Source: Candidula unifasciata (Eukaryota; Mollusca; Gastropoda; Stylommatophora; Geomitridae). Taken from it: a DNA stretch of 64,000 bases. The position numbers were made by a program, and so were the translations under genes. The notes under the pieces were generated by a model. That model was not told the origin of the DNA and ran no database searches. It saw only the letters and a program-made list of their open reading frames with translations. Where the stretch lies: assembly GCA_905116865.2 (NCBI GenBank), contig CAJHNH020006223.1:683249-747248 (forward strand), in the 5' to 3' direction. Each line of letters begins with the position of its first letter. Within the stretch, counting starts at the first letter, position 1. Below, piece after piece: positions 54,043 through 60,084 of the stretch.

Positions 54043-56443
54043 AACCTGACATTGTGGGAAAAACAAGAGAAACAGAAGATCAAAAGGTTTGGGTTGCAGT
54101 GTGGATTCCCGGGGGCCCACAACAAGCATGTCGCAAAAGGCAAACTAATTAAAGACTTGCAGAAATCAGGTGTATTGGGCTGAAAGGTACAGATATTGCA
54201 GACTAGCTGTTCGCTGCTCATTTTAAAGATCATCTTCACTGTACATGGGAAATGATCATAAGTGCTTCGATCTCCTCCTGAGTAGGTCTCCAAGTATTTT
54301 TTTTTGGCTAACAACATTTAGCTATTATAACCCACAACACAACATGCTAACCACACTTTTAAGGCAAACAAATAAAAAGAAGAATGGTTCGACCATCTTG
54401 TAAGAACGCAGATATAAGTTACCCAAAATAGTTTTTCATCTAAGAAAATCTTATATAATATTATGTGTACAAGACATTCAGACTAAATGAACCTGACCAG
54501 TGCTGGTTCACCAGCTGTTATCCTGCAAAAGGCAAACTAATTAAAGACTTGCAAAACTCAGATGTGCTAAGCTGAAAGGTACAGATATCACAGTCTAGCT
54601 GTAACATACAACATGCCAAGCATACTTTTAACTCTTTCAGTCCCAGTGGGTTTAGTATCAGAGGCACAAGGGGTAGTAAAGAGAGACAAGGATCTTGCGT
54701 TCAATGGGCTTTTAGGTAGGAATCTACTAGGGTATGATGCGTTCTTAGGGACTGAAAGAGTTAACAGCAAACAAATGAGAAGAAGAAATGATCTGACTAT
54801 CTTGTAAGAATGCAGAAATATCAGTTACAATAGAGCTGCTGAGACTATGTGTACAAGACATTCACAAGGAATGACAATAGTCAGTCTCATCTTTCATGTG
54901 CTAAGATTACCAGCTGTTCATCCTCACTACCACTGATAGAAGAAAATTGAAAATGAGTTATGAGTTTTAAAAAAAATCTTCTCAGCACTCTGGACACATC
55001 TACAGCTGCTCATATTTGGGCACTCTTCTGAATACTGGTCCCAAATTATTTACTGCGAAAAACATCCCTCTGAGAGCCTTAAGAGATTATGTAGTGAAAA
55101 CATTTAGGTCATCATCAGTTTCCACTTCTGCCATTATTACTCAATGGATAGCAATGTTTAGACGTTAAGCTAAACATCGCAGGGAGGAATAGTTTTCGAG
55201 CCATAGAAGTGTCGTATTGCGAAATAGTTTTTGATTCATTGTTCATATTACCCGTGACTTGCCTTGTGGGTTCCACAGCCACATGTTTGAGGGAAAAAAA
55301 TAATAGCTACACTGCCACCTAAAAAGCATTTTGTGAAAGGCGACTAATTAGGACTTTGCTGAATATTTTGGGGCGTAAGGCGCAGATATCGCAACCTAGC
55401 TGCAAACCACACTACAACGTGCCAACCGCCCTTTCAAGGGTTAACGCAAAGACAGAAGATTACCTACCCGTGACATGACCATTGAGCATCTCGCCACCAC
55501 TACAGCAGGTTAGATGAAAACCACAATACCGAGCGAAAGACCAATATATTGCAGCCGAGCTGTAAACCACAACACAACATCCCAACCGCCCTTTTAAGGG
55601 TTAAAAAAAAAGATATCTCCAGGCGGGCATACGAACACTATTCTCCCACGTGACAGGCGGAATACTTACAACTACACCACCCAAGAAACAAAATAAAAAT
55701 TGGTTTATATTATTTTTAACTACAATACGTTTTGAGGTCCTGAATAGGATTTTTTAAACAGTTAATAATTTGGGACCGGTATTCGGAAGAGTGCCCAGAT
55801 TTCTCCTTGAAGATATACATGAGCGCCCCAAATGTAAGAAGGTAACATCATGAACTGGTTGGTCTGTGACTGTGCCACAGTCTGCACACTTACAGTCAGT
55901 ATTATATCTTACTTTAAATGATAAATAATGGTTGTAGCCGAGGCAACAGCTGATTTGGAATTGGAGTATATAAATTAGGAATGCCTATATCAAGTTATTA
56001 AAAGTAAAATTTAATAAATAGTAACTCTACTAAATCCTGCTCCCAGATGATGCAAGATTATTTTATTCCATTCCGCATCATTACTGTTTACTCTAGTCTA
56101 CTGGGGTCTATCCAGCCGCACTGAAATAATTTGGTACTTTTATAGATATACCCATTAAAAAATAATAGAACAGTACACGTTTTGGTATTAAAGGATTTTT
56201 CAGAAGTTAAAGCAGCTTAAACAGTTTTATTTTAACACACTTTATAAATCCATCTATATTTTAGTAAAAAAGAGGCAAATGCAAAGGACATATATTTAAG
56301 AGTAGGGGAAAGTGAAGATTTAAGAAAGTGTAGTAGTGTAGTGTAGTAGTACTATTACTGTAGTCATTCTTTCAATTTGACCTACCGAATATCTTTTGAA
56401 TGGTTCTGAGTGGTCGTATTTTCCAGTCTTCAATTGCAGGCAT
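25253..56443 (-). CDS. MCMBP: MCM complex-binding protein MCMBP, complete, 15 coding exons
   Basis: MCMBP (plant ETG1) binds MCM2-7 helicase subunits in the nucleus and helps assemble and unload them. Coding exons in order: 56386-56443, 53361-53449, 51657-51839, 49809-49910, 48967-49162, 47253-47341, 44165-44268, 42615-42760, 41067-41190, 36865-36982, 34478-34643, 32238-32371, 30412-30576, 27713-27801, 25253-25367. All phases match and the total is 1,878 nt, or 625 residues plus stop. The human protein is about 640. Landmarks: start [23 protein letters not shown] in exon 3; [19 protein letters not shown] in exon 4; an acidic low-complexity stretch in exon 5; GILSVDP in exon 7; LVPRLHAL in exon 8; LSINISGCP in exon 10; SWQRVDYDY in exon 12; stop TAG at 25253-25255. 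Intron 4 is AT-AC. The other borders checked are GT-AG. Confidence 0.96.
25516..25740. repeat. 22-bp tandem repeat, about ten copies
   Basis: Unit ctctctatgctggggctccc plus tc. Since 22 is not a multiple of three, the repeat reads as overlapping L-S-M-L-G/P-L-Y-A-G peptides in all frames. These frames are shadows, not genes. It lies in the last MCMBP intron, just 150 bp from exon 15. Confidence 0.93.
25970..26115 (-). mobile_element. SINE family SC, truncated
   Basis: Shares ggatcaacatcatggcacaa, ctctaactcaagcctgagtc and aggatcctgaactactt with 22,672-22,998. Confidence 0.65.
26615..26890 (+). mobile_element. SINE family SE with G-rich head
   Basis: The G-rich run at 26,625-26,652 lies at the family's 'gtgggg' site. 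The body keeps ctgcctgagaggcaaggaac and gttcaggaacaagagtaaag, ending gctgagaagaaaaagaag. Confidence 0.75.
26990..27105 (+). mobile_element. Diverged SINE family SD fragment
   Basis: The stretch tttgtgtcgattttaacaatg to ccattgaacgtaaaaattcc parallels the central SD block. Confidence 0.35.
27110..27395 (+). mobile_element. LINE C-terminal fragment
   Basis: A broken frame reads like the copies at 57,419 and 59,640 (LTQTDNS, then [10 protein letters not shown]; compare MTVAIAAHQAMECKLF). Start agaaacagaagatcacactg matches the 'RQQIKWFGHLVR' region. Confidence 0.6.
27395..27655 (-). mobile_element. SINE family SE, antisense
   Basis: Starts ttcttcttctttgcgttgac (tail complement), then ctgttggttccttgcctctc, gtcgactcttttgacatgct and ccacactggggcccctgaac. 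It ends in a short GATGAT run 60 bp from exon 14. Confidence 0.8.
28480..29510 (-). other. Coding-like decayed region, family not recognised
   Basis: Minus-strand frames are interrupted but read smoothly, for example [20 protein letters not shown] near 29,460 and [19 protein letters not shown] near 29,340. This looks like the remains of one protein gene, perhaps a transposase, but no catalytic motif could be named. It sits in the MCMBP intron between exons 13 and 14. Confidence 0.3.
29960..30370 (+). mobile_element. Decayed LINE fragment
   Basis: Near 30,310 the sequence catattacatagaaccagtt encodes the YIEP block of the RT thumb, followed by tggctgtaaatcctgga (CGCKSW-like). It is related to 16,080-17,410. 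Confidence 0.5.
30625..30880 (-). mobile_element. SINE family SE, antisense
   Basis: Contains ctagaacttgaggtctgcgt, gacagactgttagttcctgg and acacttagccttggaacccg in reversed family order. Confidence 0.65.
30960..31305 (+). mobile_element. SINE family SE with tRNA-like head
   Basis: This copy extends further 5' than the others: ctggttacaactcagatgtg and a B-box-like gggttcaagtctgaacc precede the standard body. It supports a tRNA origin for the family. It lies between exons 12 and 13 of MCMBP. Confidence 0.75.
31510..31710 (+). mobile_element. SINE family SD, diverged
   Basis: Has cttcacgttgatttcaacaa, caaactactgaacataaaat and a 3' end cctataaaggatgtacaact. Confidence 0.6.
32465..32740 (+). 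mobile_element. SINE family SB, good copy
   Basis: Head ggggtagaggctagacggaa, a poly-A run of 18, then gaccttgactctcaggatga, ggcgggcgtgatgctgacca, attggtctataaaaatatag and cctaaaggcatggaaaaggg. It starts 94 bp upstream of MCMBP exon 12 in transcript direction and is antisense to the gene. Confidence 0.85.
32760..33230 (-). mobile_element. Probable LINE C-terminal remnant
   Basis: The minus frame runs [20 protein letters not shown] through HVHMWIGT and continues after a stop into [20 protein letters not shown]. It resembles the cysteine/histidine tail after RNase H in LINEs, but the key cysteines are decayed. Confidence 0.4.
33395..33600 (-). repeat. Repeat starting cttcttcttctgcctttt
   Basis: The start cttcttcttctgccttttcccaatgg recurs at 63,930 and, reversed, at 45,780-45,850. 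The family is otherwise unidentified. Confidence 0.4.
33670..33775 (-). mobile_element. SINE family SE, antisense fragment
   Basis: Contains ttgactggctgtaaactctg and agaacttgagttctgatgt in reversed order, truncated. Confidence 0.5.
33775..33860 (+). mobile_element. SINE family SD, 3' fragment
   Basis: Has tactggatgtaaacttgcc and gttctgcaacgtcctgtaaa, the family 3' end. Confidence 0.55.
33960..34075 (-). mobile_element. LINE 3'-end fragment, antisense
   Basis: The stretch gacatcacagcactcggggc with atcttcagcagccagcgcag is the reversed CP-x-C-x-DV LINE terminus. Confidence 0.55.
34125..34335 (+). mobile_element. SINE family SB, 5'-truncated
   Basis: Has cctgtcgacccagccttgag, gatgatgaccacatcaccca, actggtctataaaatacagg and gcctgaaggcatgtaaaag. 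Confidence 0.75.
34680..35850. other. MCMBP intron, no clear feature
   Basis: AT-rich sequence with short open frames on both strands that show no family resemblance. A TTAACTCTTTCC motif near 35,287 recalls the MITE ends at 54,628 but no partner end was found. Confidence 0.4.
35845..36680. repeat. Local duplication with an inverted partner
   Basis: A block (tgtcaatttacacatctaga, ttacct, catctagagtg) at about 35,848-35,915 is repeated at 36,003-36,075. A related sequence lies inverted near 36,630-36,690 (gataatctagatgggttact, gagcaaattt). This could be a decayed terminal-repeat transposon. Confidence 0.4.
36370..36500 (-). mobile_element. LINE C-terminal scrap, antisense
   Basis: The plus-strand text gttgtggttttctgcatttg and tctttttgcaggtttcagtg matches 15,735-15,830, so it is the same LINE family on the minus strand. 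Confidence 0.6.
37165..37475 (-). mobile_element. LINE 3' end, antisense copy of the 9.2-kb LINE
   Basis: Nearly the same as 9,243-9,540: the minus strand reads [20 protein letters not shown] and matches the RGRGRP-type C-terminus in broken frames. It ends at tagcatgtcccttgcagaac like the other copy. It lies in MCMBP intron between exons 9 and 10 direction-wise downstream of exon 10. Confidence 0.75.
37760..37955 (+). mobile_element. SINE family SH with (CCTA)n tail
   Basis: Starts tttgaagccaaaccctggct, includes tgtgtcaccgggtgtttatc and ends ggtacaactacctacctacc. The copy at 59,035 has the same start and tail. Confidence 0.75.
38461..38479. repeat. Poly-C tract
   Basis: About 18 C in a run after ggactcacac. 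Confidence 0.9.
38925..39229 (+). mobile_element. tRNA-like SINE family SA
   Basis: The head gcaatagagcagtaaatagg with B-box-like ggtgttcgaaacctgg, then ttcacccagcctctaggaaa and gggtaccagagttaacactc. An antisense copy lies at 48,010-48,290. Its 3' part is followed directly by the LINE insertion site. Confidence 0.7.
39230..40064 (+). mobile_element. Young 5'-truncated LINE with 14-bp target duplication
   Basis: The sequence AGTACAAGTTTGTC occurs at 39230-39243 and again at 40051-40064. The element between (39244-40050) starts inside the reverse transcriptase at [13 protein letters not shown], so it keeps the catalytic FADD. It then runs uninterrupted for about 268 codons: [15 protein letters not shown] thumb ([14 protein letters not shown]), [44 protein letters not shown]. 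The stop falls in the 3' tail gtaaagtaaagta. An intact frame and a perfect target duplication indicate recent target-primed insertion. It is antisense to MCMBP, in the intron between exons 9 and 10. Confidence 0.93.
40508..40525. repeat. Poly-C tract
   Basis: A C run after cctcctc. Confidence 0.85.
41290..41440 (+). mobile_element. SINE family SE, variant 3' end (SE2)
   Basis: Head with a G run (41,300-41,312), then acatgtcataaaaggcgagt followed by tgagatattgcagctgtgct instead of the usual SE body. The same variant end occurs at 54,100 and 55,258. Confidence 0.6.
41765..41860 (-). mobile_element. SE2 end fragment, antisense
   Basis: The stretch gttcgcccttaaaagggcgg, with tgtagctcacagctaggctgc, is the reversed SE2 3' end. 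Confidence 0.5.
42955..43220 (-). mobile_element. SINE family SB, full-length antisense copy
   Basis: The sequence runs from gtaaaggacccttttccgag to the reversed tRNA-like head tctagccgctagaccactgc. It abuts the LINE RT fragment to its right. Confidence 0.88.
43225..43600 (-). mobile_element. LINE reverse transcriptase fragment
   Basis: The minus frame carries [20 protein letters not shown], then [19 protein letters not shown], the RT motif C block (here VDD for the usual ADD). Upstream RT sequence is partly kept in broken frames ([21 protein letters not shown]). Confidence 0.75.
43820..44035 (-). mobile_element. SINE family SH, antisense
   Basis: The sequence runs from ttaccccaccaggacatcgc to agcaacagccagggtggggc and gaaaaattgcggcccac. 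It is 130 bp from MCMBP exon 7. Confidence 0.65.
44399..45718. repeat. 38-bp minisatellite, about 35 copies
   Basis: The unit reads ctaacacacatgccatggga then ggaacacacaaccgcaac. Variants (cacctgcc, catacattcc, aatcccaac) recur in blocks, suggesting higher-order duplication. It starts about 130 bp upstream of MCMBP exon 7 in transcript direction. All open frames across it are shadows. Confidence 0.97.
45960..46420 (-). mobile_element. Probable decayed LINE, antisense
   Basis: Minus-strand pieces such as [19 protein letters not shown] and [20 protein letters not shown] resemble the region after the RT catalytic core. They are strongly degraded. Confidence 0.35.
46743..47130. repeat. About 104-bp tandem repeat, four copies, derived from a LINE end
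   Basis: Each copy has acattacagcacttgggaca, ctccatctccctcttcatca, gccagcacaaagttccagta. The text matches the reversed LINE terminus seen at 8,860 and 33,960. A piece of LINE 3' end has therefore been amplified in tandem. Confidence 0.85.
48010..48290 (-). mobile_element. SINE family SA, antisense
   Basis: Has gagtgtaaactctggtaccc, ctagaggctgggtgaacccc and ttgaacaccggttgtgggct, the reverse complement of 38,925-39,110. Confidence 0.75.
48325..48540 (-). mobile_element. SINE family SE, antisense
   Basis: Has tttcttctttgagttcaccg, agactgttgattccttgcct and gaggccctcttcccccaatta in reversed order. Confidence 0.7.
48755..48895 (+). mobile_element. SINE family SE, 3' half
   Basis: Has attcttgaacaagacaaaaa, accagaactttctgccagag and the tail gaggaggaagaagaagaaa. 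It ends 70 bp from MCMBP exon 5. Confidence 0.7.
49163..49808 (-). other. MCMBP intron 4: U12-type AT-AC intron
   Basis: In transcript direction the intron starts ATATCCTTA immediately after WVKQ. It ends TTCCTTGACTTTAC before ATTTATG. The 5' motif matches the minor-spliceosome donor (ATATCCTTT) at 8 of 9 positions, and TTCCTTGAC is an exact branch consensus. Joining at these ends keeps frame and gives [18 protein letters not shown], which aligns with human WVKE-AYVNANQARVSPST. No GT-AG alternative fits both frame and homology. The branch A lies only about 6 nt from the acceptor, shorter than usual. The intron contains an SB SINE and TA arrays. Confidence 0.85.
49335..49705 (+). mobile_element. 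SINE family SB with internal (TA)n expansion
   Basis: The head agtggtagcgtagcagctag and body gacctcggctctcaggatga lead into a TA array (about 49,546-49,652) at the 'gatctatgaatat' position. The family end agaggtgcggaaaagggcat follows. It lies inside the U12-type intron. Confidence 0.82.
50018..50105 (-). mobile_element. SINE family SB, antisense fragment
   Basis: The stretch gtaaaggaccctttttgtgc to ataccaatcagaactcaatg is the reversed SB 3' end. Confidence 0.6.
50106..50375 (+). mobile_element. SINE family SE with poly-G head
   Basis: Poly-G 50,107-50,122, then agcatgtcataagaggttac, gcctgtgaggtgaggaacaa, gttctggaacaagatcaaag, and an end agccaagaagaaaac. Confidence 0.75.
50510..50820 (+). 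mobile_element. LINE C-terminal fragment with (GAT)n tail
   Basis: An open frame has [50 protein letters not shown] and ends [30 protein letters not shown] tail follows. The frame is intact over 90 codons. Confidence 0.8.
50850..50985 (-). mobile_element. SINE family SB, diverged antisense fragment
   Basis: Has tatgcggtgctagccctgta, agactaattggcacttaatg, and ttaccagtgcccattttagg. Confidence 0.5.
50990..51290 (+). mobile_element. LINE C-terminal fragment, second family
   Basis: Reads [20 protein letters not shown], then [24 protein letters not shown]. This is the RWxGHVxRM / LxWTP / GRPKxTWRR pattern of a LINE C-terminus. Stops interrupt it. Confidence 0.65.
51300..51655. other. MCMBP intron, no clear feature
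   Basis: A-rich sequence with poly-A runs. A short block atttgaacacatgatcacag resembles a degenerate tRNA-like head, which is too weak to call. Confidence 0.4.
51885..51982. repeat. (TA)n(TG)n microsatellite
   Basis: TA units with one break, then TG units. It sits at the head/body junction of the following SB copy. Confidence 0.9.
51983..52155 (+). mobile_element. SINE family SB, 5'-truncated
   Basis: Has ctcccaagtcaacccagcct, ggctggcgtgatgctgacca, attggtctataaaaatatag and cctaaaggcatacacac. Confidence 0.8.
52160..52219. repeat. (GA)n microsatellite
   Basis: About 29 GA units with one AA break, directly at the 3' end of the SB SINE. Confidence 0.92.
52359..53256 (+). mobile_element. Non-autonomous piggyBac-type transposon, 890 bp
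   Basis: TTAA at 52359-52362 and 53253-53256 flank the element. Terminal repeats are CCCTCTTAGCACGG (left) and CCCTTTTAGCACGG (right, reversed). A subterminal inverted repeat GATGTCWRGCCAAAAACACGG follows on both sides with different spacing. TTAA targets, CCC ends and asymmetric subterminal repeats are diagnostic of piggyBac. Near the left end GGCCGATNATCGGCC palindromes occur twice. The transposase catalytic part is absent. It lies in MCMBP intron 2. Confidence 0.9.
52609..52824 (+). pseudogene. N-terminal remnant of piggyBac transposase
   Basis: A 71-codon frame starts [20 protein letters not shown] and continues with a Ser/Asp/Glu-rich acidic stretch, as is usual for the N-terminus of piggyBac transposases, before stopping. 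It starts about 245 bp inside the left end, which suits the transposase start. The DDD catalytic domain is deleted. Confidence 0.6.
53460..54090. other. MCMBP intron 1, includes LINE terminus with (CTAA)n tail
   Basis: Mostly unrecognised. At 53,960-54,045 a LINE end reads [15 protein letters not shown] and runs into about seven CTAA units. Confidence 0.5.
54100..54235 (+). mobile_element. SINE variant SE2
   Basis: Has gattcccgggggcccacaac, aagcatgtcgcaaaaggcaa and ggtacagatattgcagacta. The same body follows in part at 54,520-54,610. Confidence 0.6.
54520..54615 (+). mobile_element. SE2 fragment
   Basis: Has gcaaaaggcaaactaattaa and ggtacagatatcacagtcta, a near duplicate of 54,130-54,200. 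Confidence 0.55.
54628..54764. mobile_element. 129-bp TTAA-flanked MITE
   Basis: TTAA at 54628-54631 and 54761-54764 bracket an element with perfect 13-bp ends CTCTTTCAGTCCC and its reverse complement GGGACTGAAAGAG. TTAA duplication suggests mobilisation by a piggyBac-type transposase, though its ends differ from those at 52,363. Confidence 0.85.
55018..55796. mobile_element. Terminal-inverted-repeat element containing SE2 SINEs
   Basis: Ends are gggcactcttctgaatactg / gtcccaaattatt on the left and the reverse complement with two or three changes on the right (55,765-55,796). Similar ends mark the foldback at 12,887-13,290. Two SE2 SINE copies (about 55,258-55,450 and 55,505-55,605) lie inside. 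No coding capacity is seen, and no certain target duplication. Confidence 0.75.
55258..55605 (+). mobile_element. Two SINE SE2 copies in tandem
   Basis: First copy: gtgggttccacagccacatg, gtgaaaggcgactaattagg, gcgcagatatcgcaacctag. Second: aagaccaatatattgcagcc, aaccgcccttttaagggtta. Both end with the AACCGCCCTTT block. Confidence 0.6.
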
Positions 56444-56640
56444 TCTGATCAGCAAAAGAACGTGTTTGTCTAAGTATTTATTAAATTGACACTGCGTGGT
56501 AACAGCGACAAACTTTGCTATGCGTGTTGTAAAAATATAATGCAGCAGATGGCGGGAATTGAAGACTTTTTCGCTTTCCTAAACGAGAAGACTTCTCTAT
56601 AGGGAACTTTTTTTTAACAAAACCATCAATATGAGCTACA
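56444..56640 (-). promoter_or_regulatory. MCMBP 5' UTR/proximal promoter
   Basis: The region upstream of the MCMBP start codon. It contains one perfect E2F-type site and no TATA box in a fixed place. The start of transcription cannot be set from sequence alone. Confidence 0.45.
56551..56558 (-). promoter_or_regulatory. E2F-type site TTCCCGCC
   Basis: TTCCCGCC on the minus strand, about 110 bp upstream of the MCMBP ATG. E2F control would fit a gene of the MCM pathway. It is a single short motif. Confidence 0.5.
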
Positions 56641-56689
56641 TGAAGCATAAGCGGGTTTCAAACAGGTTTGAGGAACTAGGGATCACATC

Positions 56690-56940
56690 TTAAATATAAG
56701 AATAATTTTTGAAAAATGCAGAGAATACAAAGTAGATCTTCATGCCTGTTTCATTAATTATAACAAGGCATTTGACTGTTTCCAACATCAGAAACTGTGA
56801 ACTATTATGAGAAGTATTACTATTGGGTTTCCATCGCATTTAGTAAATTTAATTTAAAATCTTTCTCGTAAACAACAAGCACCCATCAGAGCATGTAACA
56901 CATCGGATTGGTTTGAGATGCAAACCCACTGCTGGCTGCA
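56690..56940 (+). mobile_element. LINE reverse transcriptase core fragment
   Basis: Reads IIFEKCREYKVDLHACFINY and NKAFDCFQHQKL, then after a stop ITIGFPSHLVNLI and TSDWFEM. It is parallel to the RT of the LINE at 9,900-10,390 but with several stops. Confidence 0.75.
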
Positions 56941-57105
56941 CGGATTCTTATCATGGTAAGGTTCGTTGCAGGTCTACCGAGCCTAATGTGGGTACTGGGT
57001 AAGTAAAGACGGTCGGCGTAATGCTGAACACATTACCCAACTAGTGCCGATTGGTCTGTAAAAATATGGGTGTGCCTAAGGCGTGAAAAGGTATTTTTAC
57101 TATAA
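56940..57105 (+). mobile_element. SINE family SB, 5'-truncated
   Basis: Joined directly to the LINE fragment: gcaggtctaccgagcctaat, ggtcggcgtaatgctgaaca, gattggtctgtaaaaatatg. Confidence 0.7.
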
Positions 57106-57418
57106 ACTTTACTTTATTTATACACTTGCTAGCATGCTGTGAGGTGTGAGAAGAAAAACAAACAGAGAATAATTGGATATTGAGTTGATAGATCGATTAC
57201 TTTGTCTTCTCTGAGAATGTACCTAAAGGTTTACCATACCATCCTGTGAATAAAGAAATCTCAGCCTGAATGGCCGACAACAAGGCAGATCCCAGATACC
57301 CTGTTCAACCTGTAAAAATGTTATATTTGGGTACATGTAACGGCTTCACCAACCAGGTGTAACCTGCAGTTTTTTTCAAGGCGGTTTTTAATCATCATCA
57401 CCAATTTACACTTCTGCC

Positions 57419-57735
57419 TCAAAGCATTGTGGCGAGGAACAGTTTGCACTCCATCGCTTGATGTGCTGCGATGGCTACTGTCATTCCGTATCGACGTAGA
57501 AGCTCTTTAATGTCATCAGTCCATATTCTCCTGGGACGGCTTCTTGTTTTTACTTCAGATCCTTTCATGCGCAGAAGCTGTTCTGGCTGCATTCTTACTA
57601 ATTGACCAAACCATTGAATCTTCTGTTTCTCAATGAATTTGCTGCATGGTGTTATTCCTAGTCTGATATCATTTCTCACTTTGTCTCGGATGGTTAAGTT
57701 GGCGGCTACCGTTTTAATAAAATACAGATAATACC
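57419..57735 (-). mobile_element. LINE C-terminal fragment
   Basis: The minus frame reads RDKVRNDIRLGITPCSKFIE, KQKIQWFGQLVRMQPEQL, RSRPRRIWTDDIKELLRRYG, AIAAHQAMECKLFLATML and stops. The frame is open here. The stretch of Arg-Glu before it is just the GA microsatellite. Confidence 0.8.
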
Positions 57736-57748
57736 CCTCAGCCTCCAC

Positions 57749-57857
<109 letters not shown>

Positions 57858-57984
57858 TTTTGAGTTTCTTGATATCCACTCCCATCTTTCCTCATGAAGC
57901 AAAGAATGTATCATACATTGTTGTGGGTTTTCTTAATAAGAAATAAATTCCTTCATCAAACCGCCCTGTCAGTCATACTATAAG

Positions 57985-58265
57985 TAAAAGTAAAGGACCC
58001 TTTTCCACACCTTTAGGCGTATAGGGCATATAGGGCTAGACCTATATTTTATAAACCAATCGGCACAAATTGGGTGATGTGGTCAGCATCACACTGGCCG
58101 CCTTTAATTCCAGGGTCTGCAGCCGTTACCCACTCAAGGCTGGGTCGACCTGGGAGCCAAGGTCATTTTTTGAAGAAAAAAAAAGTCCGGCTCCGCGAGA
58201 GGGAACCCACGACCTTCCGATCCGCGGCGAGCGTCTAGCCGCGCTGCCACGGCGACTCCCAGTCA
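57985..58265 (-). mobile_element. SINE family SB, full-length antisense, well preserved
   Basis: The sequence runs from gtaaaggacccttttccaca to the reversed head gcgtctagccgcgctgccac. Its G+C-rich head and low divergence from other copies suggest it is among the younger members. A poly-A/T block separates head and body. Confidence 0.88.
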
Positions 58266-58319
58266 TACTATAATGCTTCAAAAATGTCTGGACAATAAAC
58301 TGATTGTGAGCGCGGATTT

Positions 58320-58710
58320 CCTGTGCTCTTCCTTCTGCCTTTTTGAGCTCAAATGCTATAGAAAGATTCTCAGAATTTATTGGACAAAGAAGATGAGAAA
58401 TATTGACATCTTAAAAGATCTTAACATCAAGAAAGATTGGCTAATAAACAGCATGCTTTCTCGAAAGCTAAAATATTTTGGTCATATCAAGCGCCACGAC
58501 GGATTGGATAACAAATATAGCAGAAGGCATGGTACCAGGAAGGAGGGGCAGGGGCCGACCGACACGAAGATGGGCACAGGATATAAGTGACTCCTTGAGT
58601 GTGAAAGTGCATGAGGCGGGAGAACTGGCGAGAGACCGAGTTTCTTTCAGGCAGACTGTGATGAGAGCGACGTTCTGCAAAGGACCTGCTACATGATGAT
58701 GATGATGATC
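58320..58710 (+). mobile_element. LINE C-terminal fragment with (ATG)n tail
   Basis: One frame has CYRKILRIYWTKKMRNIDIL and RKLKYFGHIKRHDGL. After a frameshift near 58,500 the next has EGMVPGRRGRGRPTRRWAQD and VSFRQTVMRATFCKGPAT. The 3' tail is ATGATGATGATG. Confidence 0.85.
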
Positions 58711-59034
58711 CCTTTTGCTGGACACCACCTGAACCTGGTTGGAATAAAAAAAAAATGCAGAGGGTAACCTACAGTTTGTAAACTTCTTTGACATTTTGTT
58801 CAGCATCTGCATTCATTTGTCGCGACACTGTGAGCTCGGACCAGGAACAATGATGGACATTCTGTGTAGTTTTCGCTGGCACAGGAACAGAACACTATAG
58901 GGTGACCCCTTTGCCATGAGGCTGAATCAGCGCTTATTTGATTACCTGATTCTCGAATCTTTGAAAACCTATTTCCATGAAAGTATGAATAAATTTGAGT
59001 TTACTCAAAACATATTTGTCGTACCCTCGTGCAA

Positions 59035-59250
59035 TTTTTTGTTTGAAGCCCAACCCTGGCTTCTGCCGGGAGCCCTGAACGTAGCAGAGCATAGATATGG
59101 CCTAGCCATAGATATGGCCTAGCGACTGAAAGGGGTTTCTGTGACCTCTCTACTGGTGATTCTCATCCGCATGGTGGCACTTTGTGTCACCGGGTGTTTA
59201 TCGCTTGTGTGATGTCCTGATGGGGTATAACTACCTACCTACATGAATTG
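59035..59250 (+). mobile_element. SINE family SH with (CCTA)n tail
   Basis: Starts tttgaagcccaaccctggct, has gtgtcaccgggtgtttatcg and ends ggtataactacctacctac. A 16-bp internal duplication gatatggcctagc is present near 59,095-59,125. Confidence 0.78.
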
Positions 59251-59539
59251 AGTAAATATTTTCTTTAAGCCGGGAGTAAGTGTCCAGCTACAGATTCCAG
59301 AGATGGGGAAAGACTGGAACGACAACAAAGTTTTAGTAGATATGATAGAACAGCAGAAATGCCGGAAGAGATACTTTTAAGTAAAACTAAAAAGTTCAAG
59401 ATGGAAACGAGCTTCCCTATTCTGGACACTCTAGTCTTTAAACTGACAATACGCGAAGTGCCTTATTCACATTCTGGAATTATTTTATTTTATTTTCCAG
59501 TAAATTAAAAAACATTGCTCCTGATGCACCAAAGACAAA

Positions 59540-59965
59540 TATGAACATCTGGCTTTGTATCACAAAAACCTGAATAAGGATAATTTCTTAAATGAATGGG
59601 AATATCTCAAGCACTACAAGTCTCTAATTGAAAACTGTAAGCCTTCTTCTGCACTGTGCAGACAAATTATTTTTGATAATTTGAAATCTAGTTTCCCGAA
59701 TGTTGAACAACATCATGCAGCAAATTCACTGAGAAACAGCAGATCAAATGGTTTGGACATTTAGTAAGAAAGCATTCAGAACAACTATCAACGAAGACGC
59801 TACACATGAACAAAAATCGGATGTGAAATCAATAGGTCGCCCTAGGAGAAATGGATTGATGCCATTAAAGAACTTCTATTTGGACACGGAATGACAATAG
59901 CTATAGCTGCCCATCAAGCAATGGATTGCAAACTGTTCCTGTCCACAACGCCTAAATGCATAGGT
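59540..59965 (+). mobile_element. LINE C-terminal fragment
   Basis: It contains gcagatcaaatggtttggac (QIKWFGHLVRKHSEQL), then gtcgccctaggagaaatgga and tatagctgcccatcaagcaa. It is parallel to 57,419-57,735 but with stops. Confidence 0.65.
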
Positions 59966-60084
59966 GGAAATCGATTTTTTTTTTTTTAAAAGACCGGTTT
60001 TGTTGAAGTGGCAATAAAATTAATATATATTATGTAAAAAAAAACAACAACAACAACAACAACAAAACAACGCATAGTTATCCA

